Shown here: piece by piece, positions 32,649 through 41,190 of the stretch
How the letters are laid out: each line of letters starts with the position of its first letter
Position numbering within the stretch: the stretch's first letter is position 1
DNA from: Thalassobacillus sp. CUG 92003
Lineage (GTDB): Bacteria > Bacillota > Bacilli > Bacillales > Halobacillaceae
Length of the DNA stretch: 64,000 bases
Direction of reading: 5' to 3'
Assembly (NCBI RefSeq): GCF_013618635.1
Contig: NZ_JABLSJ010000002.1
Coordinates: 1-64,000 of the forward strand
The notes under the pieces: generated by a model
What the model was told of the DNA's origin: nothing
The model's database searches: none
Seen by the model: only the letters and a program-made list of their open reading frames with translations
Program-made: the position numbers and the translations under genes

Positions 32649-34013
32649 ATGCTTACGTTATTAGAAGACTATCGTAACAATGTATTGGAAACATTGTTCG
32701 GAAATGTTGAGCACTGTATCGTCGTCGTCGATGCAGAGGGAAAGGTCTCGTATATGAATGAAAGCTACTGCCGCTTTCTGGCTGTAGATCAAGACGTCAT
32801 TACGGGGCAGCATGTAACGGATGTGATTGAAAACACGCGGATGCATATCGTCGTCGAGACGGGAAAAGAAGAAATGGCCGACTTGCAGCAGATCCGGGGC
32901 GATTATATGGTCGCTCACCGCATCCCCTTATGGGAAGAGGGCGAAGTGATCGGCGCCCTTGGCATGGTGCTGTTCCGCGATACTGATGAATGGAAAATCA
33001 TGAATTCCCATATTAAAGACCTTCTGCTGGAGCTGGAAACGTACCGCAGTCAAATGCAGCAGCAAAACGGGGCCAAGTATGCGCTGCACGACATCATTAC
33101 CAGCTCTCCTGAGGTGCTGCAATTGAAGGAAACGATCCGTAAAACCGCCCATAGTGATGTGTCCGTCTTATTGCGCGGGGAAAGTGGGACGGGTAAGGAG
33201 CTGTTCGCTCATAGCATCCACCATTTGAGTGAACGCAGCACGAAGCCCTTCGTAAAAGTGAACTGTGCTGCCATCCCGGAGCACTTGATCGAAGCGGAGC
33301 TGTTCGGGTATCAAGAAGGTGCATTTACGGGGGCGAAAAAGGGTGGGAAGCCAGGGAAGTTCCAGCTCGCTCATGGCGGGACGCTTTTCCTTGATGAGAT
33401 CGGGGATATGCCGCTGCATGCGCAAGTGAAAATATTGCGTGCCCTGCAGGAAGGCGAGGTGGAAGCGGTCGGAGCCGTCCATCCGCAAGACGTGGATGTC
33501 CGGATCGTTGCTGCGTCCAATCAGTCCCTTGAAACGATGATCAAAGAGCAGCGCTTTCGTGAGGATCTCTTTTACCGCATCAATGTCGTTCAAATTGACA
33601 TCCCGCCGCTCAGAGAACGGACAGGGGACATCAAGATTCTCTCCAAATACTTGCTGCAAAAAGTGGGGGAGCGCACAGGCAAACGCGTCCAGGGTTTTTC
33701 TCAGACCGTGGAGGAGCTTTTTCAACAGCACCGTTGGCCGGGGAACGTGAGGGAGCTTGAGAATGTCATCGAATCCGCTGTCCACATGACCGATCATGAA
33801 ACGATCGATTATGAGGACCTCCCGCACCACCTTCATCCGGACGGGCCGGTGACGGTAGAGGGCGAGTCATTGAAAGAAATCGTAGAGCACACGGAAAAAC
33901 GGGCCATCCTGAAAGCATTAGAAGAAGCCGATGGCGACAAAAGCGTTGCTGCCAAGCAGCTCGGTATCGGCAAATCGAGCCTTTATGAAAAAGTGAAAAA
34001 ATACAATCTGTGA
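32649..34013 (+). CDS. Sigma-54-dependent activator (PAS-AAA+-Fis)
   Basis: Enhancer-binding protein of about 454 residues that should activate the adjacent ketone-body operon. Start ATG 32649 has AGGAG 9 nt upstream; a TTG at 32595 has none. Order: PAS sensor (about 15-110), AAA+ domain with Walker A GESGTGKE (about 177-184), the sigma-54 contact loop GAFTGA (224-229), GGTLFLDEIGDM (Walker B) and WPGNVRELENV, and a Fis-type HTH at the end (SVAAKQLGIGKSSLYEKVKKY). It has no receiver domain, so it senses a ligand, perhaps via PAS. Palindromes and a -24/-12 promoter follow directly. Confidence 0.93.
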   Translation: MLTLLEDYRNNVLETLFGNVEHCIVVVDAEGKVSYMNESYCRFLAVDQDVITGQHVTDVIENTRMHIVVETGKEEMADLQQIRGDYMVAHRIPLWEEGEVIGALGMVLFRDTDEWKIMNSHIKDLLLELETYRSQMQQQNGAKYALHDIITSSPEVLQLKETIRKTAHSDVSVLLRGESGTGKELFAHSIHHLSERSTKPFVKVNCAAIPEHLIEAELFGYQEGAFTGAKKGGKPGKFQLAHGGTLFLDEIGDMPLHAQVKILRALQEGEVEAVGAVHPQDVDVRIVAASNQSLETMIKEQRFREDLFYRINVVQIDIPPLRERTGDIKILSKYLLQKVGERTGKRVQGFSQTVEELFQQHRWPGNVRELENVIESAVHMTDHETIDYEDLPHHLHPDGPVTVEGESLKEIVEHTEKRAILKALEEADGDKSVAAKQLGIGKSSLYEKVKKYNL

Positions 34014-34033
34014 CCATTCCAGAATTCAAGAAA

Positions 34034-34060
34034 CCATTCCGACATTCCGGAATGGTTTTT
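34034..34060. promoter_or_regulatory. Palindrome: upstream activator site 1 and terminator of the activator gene
   Basis: CCATTCCG/CGGAATGG around 34034-34055 contains ATTCCGACATTCCGGAA (34036-34052), repeated at 34103-34119 with one change. The stem is followed by TTTTTT, so it can also end transcription of the activator gene. Confidence 0.65.
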
Positions 34061-34102
34061 TAATGCGCTTATGTAAGGGTTTTCATTTTATTCAATCACA
34101 CG

Positions 34103-34119
34103 ATTCCGACATTACGGAA
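34103..34119. promoter_or_regulatory. Upstream activator site 2
   Basis: ATTCCGACATTACGGAA, 16 of 17 identical to site 1 and about 67 bp further downstream, 50 bp before the -24 element. Paired sites at this distance are typical for sigma-54 activators. Confidence 0.65.
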
Positions 34120-34168
34120 AATATGTTCATAAAATGTTCACAAACCTTGTGATAGCAATACCGCAAAC

Positions 34169-34185
34169 TTGGCATGAAAATTGCA
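34169..34185 (+). promoter_or_regulatory. Sigma-54 (-24/-12) promoter
   Basis: TTGGCATGAAAATTGCA: GG at 34171-34172 and GC at 34183-34184 with exactly 10 bp between them, the required SigL/RpoN geometry. It lies about 31 bp before the first operon gene and downstream of the activator. Confidence 0.88.
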
Positions 34186-34215
34186 TGTATAAGGGGGAAG
34201 GGAGTGTGACGCCTC

Positions 34216-34911
34216 ATGAAACACATGTATACATCATGTCATGAAGCTGTGAAAGAGATTCATGACCATTCCACGATTATGGTGGGAGGGTTCGGCCTTG
34301 TCGGGATTCCCGAGAACCTGATTCTCGCGCTCGTCGAATCGAACGTCAAGCATTTGACGGTCATCTCCAACAACTGTGGAGTCGACGACTGGGGCCTCGG
34401 CCTGTTGTTGAAACATAAACAAATCGATAAAATGATCGGCTCCTATGTAGGGGAAAACAAAGAATTCGAACGCCAGGTGCTTGCAGGGGAGCTCGAGGTC
34501 GAACTGACACCGCAAGGGACACTCGCTGAGAAAATCCGGGCAGGCGGGGCGGGCATTCCAGCCTTCTATACACCTGCAGGCGTTGGAACACCGATTGCGG
34601 ATGGGAAAGAAGTGCGCAACTTTGACGGAACAGACTACCTTTTACAAGAAGGATTGACGGCAGATGTCAGCCTCGTCCGTGCCCTAAAAGGCGACCGTCA
34701 CGGCAACCTCATCTATAACAAAACCGCACGAAACTTCAATCCGATGATGGCAGCAGCTGGAGCAGTGACCATTGCGGAAGTTGAAGAACTTGCCGAGCCG
34801 GGTGAGTTACCTGCAGACGGCATCCATACGCCGGGCATTTACGTGCAGGGATTGATCGAAGGCAAGCAAGAAAAACGCATCGAGCGCTATACGGTAAGTA
34901 CACACGCATAA
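34216..34911 (+). CDS. scoA: Succinyl-CoA:3-ketoacid CoA-transferase subunit A
   Basis: Subunit A of the enzyme that moves CoA from succinyl-CoA to acetoacetate. 231 residues; the conserved glycine-rich block [14 protein letters not shown] is at about 22-35, followed by [11 protein letters not shown] and [20 protein letters not shown] (about 101-120). First gene of the sigma-54 operon; 18 nt separate it from subunit B. Both subunits are typical in length. The pair gives acetoacetyl-CoA, which the thiolase two genes on can split. Confidence 0.95.
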   Translation: MKHMYTSCHEAVKEIHDHSTIMVGGFGLVGIPENLILALVESNVKHLTVISNNCGVDDWGLGLLLKHKQIDKMIGSYVGENKEFERQVLAGELEVELTPQGTLAEKIRAGGAGIPAFYTPAGVGTPIADGKEVRNFDGTDYLLQEGLTADVSLVRALKGDRHGNLIYNKTARNFNPMMAAAGAVTIAEVEELAEPGELPADGIHTPGIYVQGLIEGKQEKRIERYTVSTHA

Positions 34912-34929
34912 CGAGGAGGTAGATGAACA

Positions 34930-35604
34930 ATGGCGGTAAAGATGGACAAAGCGGCCACCCGCGAACTGATTACGAGACGAGCCGAGCAGGAAATTGAAAG
35001 CGGTTTCTACGTCAACCTGGGCATTGGCATGCCGACAATGGTCGCAAATTACATCCAGCCGGAGAAAGACGTCGTCCTGCAATCGGAAAACGGTCTCTTA
35101 GGCATCGGGCGTTCGCCTTATGAGGACGAAGTCGATCCGGACTTAATCAATGCAGGGAAAGAAACCGTGACCGCAGCCCCCGGGGCAGCTTACTGTGACA
35201 GTGCCGAGTCCTTCGCGATGATTCGCGGCGAGCATCTCGACCTTGCGATTTTGGGCGGCATGGAAGTGGCGGAAAACGGAGACCTTGCCAACTGGATGAT
35301 TCCAGGAAAAATGATCAAAGGCATGGGCGGGGCGATGGATATCGTTCACGGATCGAAAAAGGTGGTCATCATCATGGATCACGTCAACAAACATGGCGAC
35401 CCGAAGATTTTGAAGGCGTGTAAACTGCCGCTGACCGGAAAGGGTGTCGTCGATCGCATCATCACCGATCGAGCAGTCATGGATGTGACTGAAGCGGGTC
35501 TGGTGCTGGTCGAAATCGTTGAAGGCTGGTCCGTTGAGGAAATCAAAGCATCGACAGAAGCAGAATTGATCATCAGTGATGAGCTTTTGGAAATTAGTCA
35601 ATGA
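34930..35604 (+). CDS. scoB: Succinyl-CoA:3-ketoacid CoA-transferase subunit B
   Basis: Subunit B, 224 residues. Seen: NLGIGMPTMVANYI (about 32-45), the active-site Glu in QSENGLLGIG (about 54-63) and the AILGGMEVAENGDLANWMIP block (about 113-132). AGGAGG precedes the ATG. It forms the CoA-transferase with the preceding gene and precedes 3-hydroxybutyrate dehydrogenase by 12 nt. Confidence 0.95.
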   Translation: MAVKMDKAATRELITRRAEQEIESGFYVNLGIGMPTMVANYIQPEKDVVLQSENGLLGIGRSPYEDEVDPDLINAGKETVTAAPGAAYCDSAESFAMIRGEHLDLAILGGMEVAENGDLANWMIPGKMIKGMGGAMDIVHGSKKVVIIMDHVNKHGDPKILKACKLPLTGKGVVDRIITDRAVMDVTEAGLVLVEIVEGWSVEEIKASTEAELIISDELLEISQ

Positions 35605-35616
35605 GGGGGAAGACAA

Positions 35617-36393
35617 ATGGTAGACAATAAGGTCGTATTCATTACAGGGGCAGCGAGTGGCATCGGCTATGAAATCGGGATAGCGTTCGCTCGCCAAGGC
35701 GCCAAGGTTGTGCTCAGTGATATTCAAGAAGATAACGTGAAACAAGCAGCAGCGCGCCTGAATGACGAAGGACTGAAAGCAGTCGGACTCGTGTGTGATG
35801 TGACAAAGGAAGAGCAGATCCAACGCGCGATCGACGAAACGGTGGAGACGTTCGGGCGTCTCGACGTCCTCGTCAACAATGCCGGTTTGCAGCACGTTGC
35901 GTCGATTGAGGAATTTCCGACTGAAAAGTTCGAACTGATCACGAAAGTCATGCTTGTCGCACCATTCATGGCGACGAAGCATGTGTTTCCGATTATGAAA
36001 AAGCAGGGATTCGGCCGCATCATCAACATGGCATCCATCAACGGGCTGATCGGTTTTTCCGGTAAAGCGGCCTACAACAGTGCCAAACACGGTTTGATCG
36101 GCCTCACGAAGGTGACCGCACTGGAGGGCGCGGAAGCGGGCATTACCGTCAACGCCATGTGCCCGGGCTATGTCGATACACCACTCGTCCGCAACCAGCT
36201 GGAAGACCTCGCTGAAAACCGCGGCGTTTCTTTAGAAAAAGTATTGGAAGAAGTCATTTATCCGTTAGTGCCGCAGAAACGGCTCCTGGCCGTCCAGGAA
36301 GTCGCGGACTATACGATGTTCCTCGCAAGCAACCAGGCAAAAGGTGTCACAGGCCAGGCGGTCGTCATCGACGGTGGCTACACGACGCAATAA
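35617..36393 (+). CDS. 3-hydroxybutyrate dehydrogenase (SDR)
   Basis: Short-chain dehydrogenase of 258 residues oxidising 3-hydroxybutyrate to acetoacetate with NAD. Rossmann motif TGAASGIGYEIG (about 10-21), Asp38-type NAD selectivity (LSDIQ), NNAG (about 88-91), catalytic Ser in MASINGLIGF and YNSAKHG with Tyr and Lys (about 153-159), and a QKRLLAVQEVADY segment typical of D-3-hydroxybutyrate dehydrogenases. AGGGGGA upstream of the ATG. Substrate assignment rests on sequence style and on neighbours scoAB, thiolase and GntP. Confidence 0.92.
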   Translation: MVDNKVVFITGAASGIGYEIGIAFARQGAKVVLSDIQEDNVKQAAARLNDEGLKAVGLVCDVTKEEQIQRAIDETVETFGRLDVLVNNAGLQHVASIEEFPTEKFELITKVMLVAPFMATKHVFPIMKKQGFGRIINMASINGLIGFSGKAAYNSAKHGLIGLTKVTALEGAEAGITVNAMCPGYVDTPLVRNQLEDLAENRGVSLEKVLEEVIYPLVPQKRLLAVQEVADYTMFLASNQAKGVTGQAVVIDGGYTTQ

Positions 36394-36412
36394 ACGAAAG
36401 GAGATGTTTCAC

Positions 36413-37591
36413 GTGAAACACGTTTATATCTTAGCAGGAGCACGCACCCCGTTCGGAACGTTCGGCGGTGCCTTGAAAGACGTAGACCCGACCGATTTAG
36501 GGGTGACAGCAAGTCAAGCCGCATTGGAACGAAGCGGTATTTCCGCCGACCACATTGATCTGACGGTGATGGGGAATGTCATCCATGCTTCGCAAAATGC
36601 ACCCTACCTCGCGCGCCATATTTCGCTGAAAGCAGGCGTGCCGAACTCAAGCCCGGCCCTTGCCGTCAATCGCCTGTGCGGGTCTGGCATGCAATCGGTC
36701 ATATCGGCCGCTCAGTCGATCCAGCTCGGTGAAGGGGAAACCGCGCTCGCGGGTGGTGTCGACAACATGAGCCTCGCCCCGTATGCGTTACGCGGCAGCC
36801 GTTTCGGTACCAAGCTTGGCGCGCCAAAAGTGGATGACATGCTCTGGGCAGCACTCACGGATGAGTATATCGGTGCCGGCATGGGAGTCACAGGAGAAAA
36901 CCTTGCCGATAAGTACGAGATTACGAGAGAACAACAAGATGCGTACGCAACACGCAGTCATAAGCTCGCGGCCGAAGCGCGTAACTCTGGTAGATTCGCA
37001 GACGAAATCGCTCCAGTCGAAATTAAAACAAGCAAAGGAACCAACGTCGTCGATCAGGATGAGCACATTCGTGAAGACACCAATCTTGAGGGGCTGGCCA
37101 AGCTGAAACCAGCCTTCAAGAAAGGTGGCACAGTGACCGGCGGAAATGCGAGTGGCATCAATGATGGCGCAGGTGCCGTCGTGTTAGCCAGTGAACATGT
37201 TGTAAGCGAGCACAATGTAAAGCCGGCAGCGAAAATCATCGCCTGGTCTGTCACAGGTGTCGATCCGGCGTACATGGGCATCGGCCCTGCACCAGCGATC
37301 CGCCAGGCGTTGGAAAAAGCCGGACTCACCCTTGATGACATGGATCTCGTCGAAGTGAACGAAGCGTTTGCCTCGCAGTATTTAGCAGTCGAAAAAGAAC
37401 TCGGCCTCGACCGTGACAAAGTGAACGTCAACGGCGGCGCGATTGCGCTTGGTCATCCCGTCGGCGCCAGCGGTACGCGGGTACTGTACACGATGATCAA
37501 AGAATTGCAACGTCGCGAAGGCCAATATGGTGTCGCATCACTCTGTATCGGCGGCGGTCAAGGCATCGCCATGGTCGTCGAAGCGCAATAA
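36413..37591 (+). CDS. Acetyl-CoA C-acetyltransferase (thiolase)
   Basis: Splits acetoacetyl-CoA into two acetyl-CoA (or the reverse). GTG 36413 is chosen as the start because AAAGGAG lies 9 nt upstream and the protein then opens with the family form KHVYILAGARTPFG; in-frame ATG 36404 is too close to the site. Active-site Cys in NRLCGSGMQS (about 88), NEAFAS (about 317), His in GHPVGASG (about 348) and Cys in LCIGGGQG (about 378) are all present. 392 residues. It completes the pathway from 3-hydroxybutyrate to acetyl-CoA. Confidence 0.94.
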   Translation: MKHVYILAGARTPFGTFGGALKDVDPTDLGVTASQAALERSGISADHIDLTVMGNVIHASQNAPYLARHISLKAGVPNSSPALAVNRLCGSGMQSVISAAQSIQLGEGETALAGGVDNMSLAPYALRGSRFGTKLGAPKVDDMLWAALTDEYIGAGMGVTGENLADKYEITREQQDAYATRSHKLAAEARNSGRFADEIAPVEIKTSKGTNVVDQDEHIREDTNLEGLAKLKPAFKKGGTVTGGNASGINDGAGAVVLASEHVVSEHNVKPAAKIIAWSVTGVDPAYMGIGPAPAIRQALEKAGLTLDDMDLVEVNEAFASQYLAVEKELGLDRDKVNVNGGAIALGHPVGASGTRVLYTMIKELQRREGQYGVASLCIGGGQGIAMVVEAQ

Positions 37592-37610
37592 AAAACAAGG
37601 AGGATAAATT

Positions 37611-38894
37611 ATGTTCGGAATTTTTCTCGGACTTGCCGTATTGATGTTTCTCGCCTACCTGGGCTGGTCCATTATCTGGGTGGCGCCCATCGCAGCTGGA
37701 GTCGTCGCCGTAACCGGCGGTCTCGACCTGCTCGAAGCCTATAAAGATACATACATGGGCGGTTTCGTCGCATTCGCGAAGGACTGGTTCCCCGTCTTCA
37801 TGCTCGGGGCCATCTTCGGAAAACTGATGGAAAACACAGGCATGGCCCGCTCGGTCGCTGTTGCCCTGACGAAATTGATCGGGACGCAGCGCGCGATTTT
37901 GGGCGTACTCGCCTCAGCGGCCGTATTAACGTATGGCGGCGTCAGCCTATTTGTCGTTGTTTTCGCTGTCTATCCCCTGGCCTTGTCGTTGTTCCGTGAA
38001 GCGAACATCAGCCGTAAACTGATTCCGGCTACCGTCGCTTTAGGGGCCTTCACCTTCACCATGACAGCTCTGCCAGGCTCTCCGCAAATTCAGAACTTGA
38101 TCCCGATGGAATACTTCCAGACCACTGCGACCGCAGCGCCTGTGATGGGCATCATCGCGGCCATCATTATGGCCGGCGGCGGTTACTTTTACCTGAGGTG
38201 GCGCGAGAAGAAGCTCGTCTCCCAGGGAGAAGTCTTTACAGAACCGCAAGAGAAAAAAGGGGTGGAGCAACCAGATGAAACGCCGAACTTTTTCCTGTCG
38301 CTTCTGCCCTTATTGACTGTTCTCCTAACTTTGAATCTCTTAAACTGGGATATCGTCACAGCCCTGATCTCAGGCATTGCGCTGATCATGCTGCTTAACG
38401 TCACGATGTTCAAGAAATTCATCCCATCCATGAACAGCGGCGCAAGCGGGTCCGTCATTGCCATCATCAACACGAGTGCCGCGGTCGGATTCGGTACCGT
38501 TGTCCGCGAAGTCCCGGGTTTCGCCAATTTGACCCAACTGTTGATGGGCGTCAAGGGGAATCCGCTCATCTCAGAAGCGATCGCCGTCAACGCGCTCGCA
38601 GGTGCCACCGGCTCTGCATCGGGCGGGATGGGCATCGCACTCGAAGCGCTCGGATCCAAATACTATGAAATCGCCCAAAGCTCAGGCATCAGCCCGGAAG
38701 CCTTCCACAGAATCGCCTCGCTCTCCTCCGGCGGCCTTGATGCTCTGCCGCACAACGGAGCGGTTCTGACCCTATTTGCGATTACAGGTATGACGCACAA
38801 AGACAGCTACAAAGACATTTTCGTCGTAGCCGTCCTGATCCCCGTCATCTCTGTCGCTTTTGTCATTTTGTTGAACACGATTGGCATTCTGTAA
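37611..38894 (+). CDS. GntP-family permease, probably for 3-hydroxybutyrate
   Basis: Membrane transporter of 427 residues with about 12 hydrophobic segments; the family is recognised from its general pattern (AGVVAVTGGLDLLEAY near the start, LPGSPQIQNLIPM about 155-170, ATGSASGGMGIALEAL about 325). GntP members carry gluconate and other hydroxy acids. Being last in an operon for 3-hydroxybutyrate breakdown, import of 3-hydroxybutyrate is the likely role. GGAGG precedes the ATG by 8 nt, and a terminator follows. Confidence 0.88.
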   Translation: MFGIFLGLAVLMFLAYLGWSIIWVAPIAAGVVAVTGGLDLLEAYKDTYMGGFVAFAKDWFPVFMLGAIFGKLMENTGMARSVAVALTKLIGTQRAILGVLASAAVLTYGGVSLFVVVFAVYPLALSLFREANISRKLIPATVALGAFTFTMTALPGSPQIQNLIPMEYFQTTATAAPVMGIIAAIIMAGGGYFYLRWREKKLVSQGEVFTEPQEKKGVEQPDETPNFFLSLLPLLTVLLTLNLLNWDIVTALISGIALIMLLNVTMFKKFIPSMNSGASGSVIAIINTSAAVGFGTVVREVPGFANLTQLLMGVKGNPLISEAIAVNALAGATGSASGGMGIALEALGSKYYEIAQSSGISPEAFHRIASLSSGGLDALPHNGAVLTLFAITGMTHKDSYKDIFVVAVLIPVISVAFVILLNTIGIL

Positions 38895-38915
38895 GAGGGG
38901 TAACATTCATCATTC

Positions 38916-38947
38916 AAGTCATCCGAATTATGGGTGGCTTGTTTTTT
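38916..38947 (+). terminator. Terminator of the ketone-body operon
   Basis: AAGTCATCC (38916-38924) with GGGTGGCTT (38932-38940) including G-U pairs, then TTTTTT. Confidence 0.78.
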
Positions 38948-38964
38948 ATGGAGACAGGACGCTT

Positions 38965-39016
38965 AACAAACAGACTCGGGCTTCCGTACAGGGAGGCCTT
39001 GGTCTGTTTGTTTTTA
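38965..39016 (+). other. Second hairpin downstream of the operon
   Basis: AACAAACAGAC (38965-38975) and GTCTGTTTGTT (39002-39012) form an 11-bp stem, with GGGCTTCC/GGGAGGCC able to pair inside, then TTTT. Short open frames across it have no ribosome site and I do not call them genes. It may be a backup terminator or a structured RNA. Confidence 0.5.
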
Positions 39017-39240
39017 GCTCTATTCTTTATGTTACTTATCTTGTATGGTCAACGGGAAATCTTGGCGAGGAAGCCAGGGGGAATCACTGTCATCTTAGAA
39101 TCAAACAAATGCCTTCTAAATCTGAAGAATGTTCTTATGCGGCATGTGTACCTGATTATTTAGGATAGCACAACTATTTTTTGTAAAATATTCCAACATG
39201 CCATATATTAAACATAAGAATTTATTTTAGGAGGGACTGC

Positions 39241-39549
39241 ATGAACGATCTGGATGGAGCGCTTACTATACTTCTTTTCATTTTTTTAATCCTGGTCAAC
39301 GTTTACACCATTAAGTGGTATAGAAATGGACGTTTACATTTATGGGTCTCCGGTCTTCTACTGGCAATTACGGGTGTTATACTTGGTTTTTTAACAGGTG
39401 CCATTCTGGTACCGTCGAGTGGCGCAGGAGGAGCGATGTATGGAGCATTCGTAGGTCTTGTTATCGTAGGCAATGGATTACTTCTTTTCCTCGCAGGGCT
39501 TATCGTAACCATCGGAAAACGATTGACTAAAAACAATACTCAAGCATAA
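39241..39549 (+). CDS. Small membrane protein (102 aa)
   Basis: Unrecognised. Three hydrophobic segments (about 8-25, 34-57, 66-91), the last two Gly/Ala-rich, with basic ends. TAGGAGG lies 9 nt before the ATG, supporting the start. It is a single-gene unit between two terminators. Similar small three-helix proteins are common in Bacillaceae without known function. Confidence 0.75.
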   Translation: MNDLDGALTILLFIFLILVNVYTIKWYRNGRLHLWVSGLLLAITGVILGFLTGAILVPSSGAGGAMYGAFVGLVIVGNGLLLFLAGLIVTIGKRLTKNNTQA

Positions 39550-39556
39550 GAAAACC

Positions 39557-39597
39557 CCAAAACTGACCGTCTCTTAATGAAATCGTCGGTTTTTTGG
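39557..39597 (+). terminator. Terminator
   Basis: CCAAAACTGAC (39557-39567) pairs with GTCGGTTTTTTGG (39585-39597) with one bulge and a G-U pair; T-rich right arm. Confidence 0.6.
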
Positions 39598-39682
39598 CTA
39601 CCCATAAAAATGCCTTCCAGTTTTTGAGGCTTTGAATGCCTATATTTTTTGCATTATACTCTAATTAATTTTTCAGCGGTAA

Positions 39683-40351
39683 CTAATTATTTTGTCGTTT
39701 GTTAACTTCAATCGTAATGAATTCCGGCAAATAGCTGGGTGTACATCCTTTTGCTACTTTTTCTTCTTTGTAAAGACCCGTTTTCTCACCAAGTTTTATA
39801 CAACGTGCACGATTCTTTTCATCATAAACGCCTATCCAGCCTGCTGTGAAATTCATGGCCCATTGAACTTCCGGTTCTTCCTGCTTAATATTAGCTTCTA
39901 ATGCAGATAGCAAATCTGCGGTGTTATCAGGCGGTGTTTGTCCAGTCCATCTCAATCGCCCTTGATAATACCAGAAAGCTCGCCTTTGAAGAGCAAAAGG
40001 ACTGTTTTGCCATGACTCCATCAATGCAATTTTCTTCTTGTCTTTGGTGAGCTGATTAGCCATTAACCAATCCATTAAGTTAGTTCGCTCATCAAAAGTG
40101 TGAGTCTGCATATCCTCATCAAGCTTATTTAGCACATCTTGTGTAAGAAGTGTTTTGTCCATAATTAAAATTGCTAATAGTCTGGGTAAAAACTCTTCGG
40201 TTGACCAAAGTTCCATAGCTAGTTCGTGATCTTTTTTTATGTTCTTCGCGATTTTCCGTAAGTCGCCTAGCTTAGTTTTGCTATTGATCTGAGATAGAAT
40301 GTTTTCTGCTGTTGAAGAGCGTTTTATTTCTGTATCTCTTTTTTTATCCAT
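39683..40351 (-). CDS. DNA alkylation repair protein (AlkD-like HEAT-repeat family)
   Basis: 222 residues of helical repeats. The pattern LGDLRKIAKNIKKDHELAMELW at about 32-53, then RLLAILIMD, and WQNSPFALQRRAFWYYQGR (about 117-135) is that of the AlkD/PF08713 family, which removes bulky alkylated bases without base flipping. Start set at MDKKRD with AAGGAG 9 nt upstream; a TTG three codons earlier touches the site. It is followed nearly at once by nothing on its strand; the hydrolase gene lies 17 nt upstream, so the two are likely co-transcribed. Confidence 0.8.
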   Translation of the reverse strand: MDKKRDTEIKRSSTAENILSQINSKTKLGDLRKIAKNIKKDHELAMELWSTEEFLPRLLAILIMDKTLLTQDVLNKLDEDMQTHTFDERTNLMDWLMANQLTKDKKKIALMESWQNSPFALQRRAFWYYQGRLRWTGQTPPDNTADLLSALEANIKQEEPEVQWAMNFTAGWIGVYDEKNRARCIKLGEKTGLYKEEKVAKGCTPSYLPEFITIEVNKRQNN

Positions 40352-40368
40352 TTTATACAACTCCTTAA

Positions 40369-40938
40369 CTATGCGAGAAAGTCGAGAACCCGTTTGATCA
40401 CAAGTTTCGTCGCGTCTGCATCGTAAGACGGTAAACTACTGTCGGTGAAGAGATGTTCCTTGCCTTCGTACAGAAAAAGTTCAGCGTGATTGGTCGACAC
40501 CACAAGCTCTCGGGCTGCGTTGATGTCGCCGTCTTCAACGAAAAAAGGATCTGCATTCATAGCGTGAATTTGCACGGGCAAGTCGACCGGCCACTGAGAT
40601 TCAAAGGCCGAGGTGGGGAGGCAGGCATGAAAAAATAGCGCACCTCTGGCGCCTTCACGGGTTTGAGCGAGCTGCTGTGCTACTGGGACACCGAGTGAAA
40701 AACCCGCATAGACGACATCGCGCGAAAGCTCGTTGGCTGCTCGAACGCCGCGCGCCGTCACTTCTTCAAATCCGATTTCCTTAACTAATGCCAAGCCTTC
40801 CTCCAGCGAGAAAAACATGCGTCCGTCAAATAAATCTGGCACATGCACAGTATGACCTGCATCTCTCAGTTGATCGGCGATTGCTTCAATCCCCTTCGTT
40901 CGGCCTAAAACGTGGTGTAACAACAAAACTTCTGCCAT
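40369..40938 (-). CDS. Dienelactone hydrolase family protein
   Basis: Alpha/beta hydrolase of 189 residues. LLLHHVLGRTKGI near the start, nucleophile elbow GFSLG (about 78-82), Asp region near MNADPFF (about 130) and His in KEHLFTD (about 161). True dienelactone hydrolases use Cys in the elbow (GxCxGG); here it is Ser, so the substrate is probably an ordinary ester or unknown. AGGAGG precedes the ATG. Same strand and 17 nt from the AlkD-like gene. Confidence 0.85.
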   Translation of the reverse strand: MAEVLLLHHVLGRTKGIEAIADQLRDAGHTVHVPDLFDGRMFFSLEEGLALVKEIGFEEVTARGVRAANELSRDVVYAGFSLGVPVAQQLAQTREGARGALFFHACLPTSAFESQWPVDLPVQIHAMNADPFFVEDGDINAARELVVSTNHAELFLYEGKEHLFTDSSLPSYDADATKLVIKRVLDFLA

Positions 40939-41142
40939 CGTTCATCCTCCTATTTAATAAATTTTATATGTCTAAATTTCGACAAGAAAGCCTGTTTGAC
41001 CTGCCAAAACTACACGATTAAGAAATAACCGCCTAATAAAAGCCACCCATTACTTATTCAATAGAACGCAGACTCAGTTTCGATATAGCTGCCACATATA
41101 GAATCAAATACATATGAACGCATTAAATCATCGTAATTAAAA

Positions 41143-41176
41143 ACGGGGAGCATCCCTAATCTGGAATGCTCCCCTT
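41143..41176 (-). terminator. Terminator of the dihydrouridine synthase gene
   Basis: GGGGAGCAT (41145-41153) with ATGCTCCCC (41166-41174). The A-rich stretch at 41137-41143 becomes the T run on the minus strand. Confidence 0.85.
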
Positions 41177-41190
41177 TCTGGTCATCTTAT

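Noticed and set aside
38881-39168. Overlapping open frames of 77 and 95 codons after the ketone-body operon
   Set aside because: They cross two hairpins, lack ribosome sites and look unlike protein.
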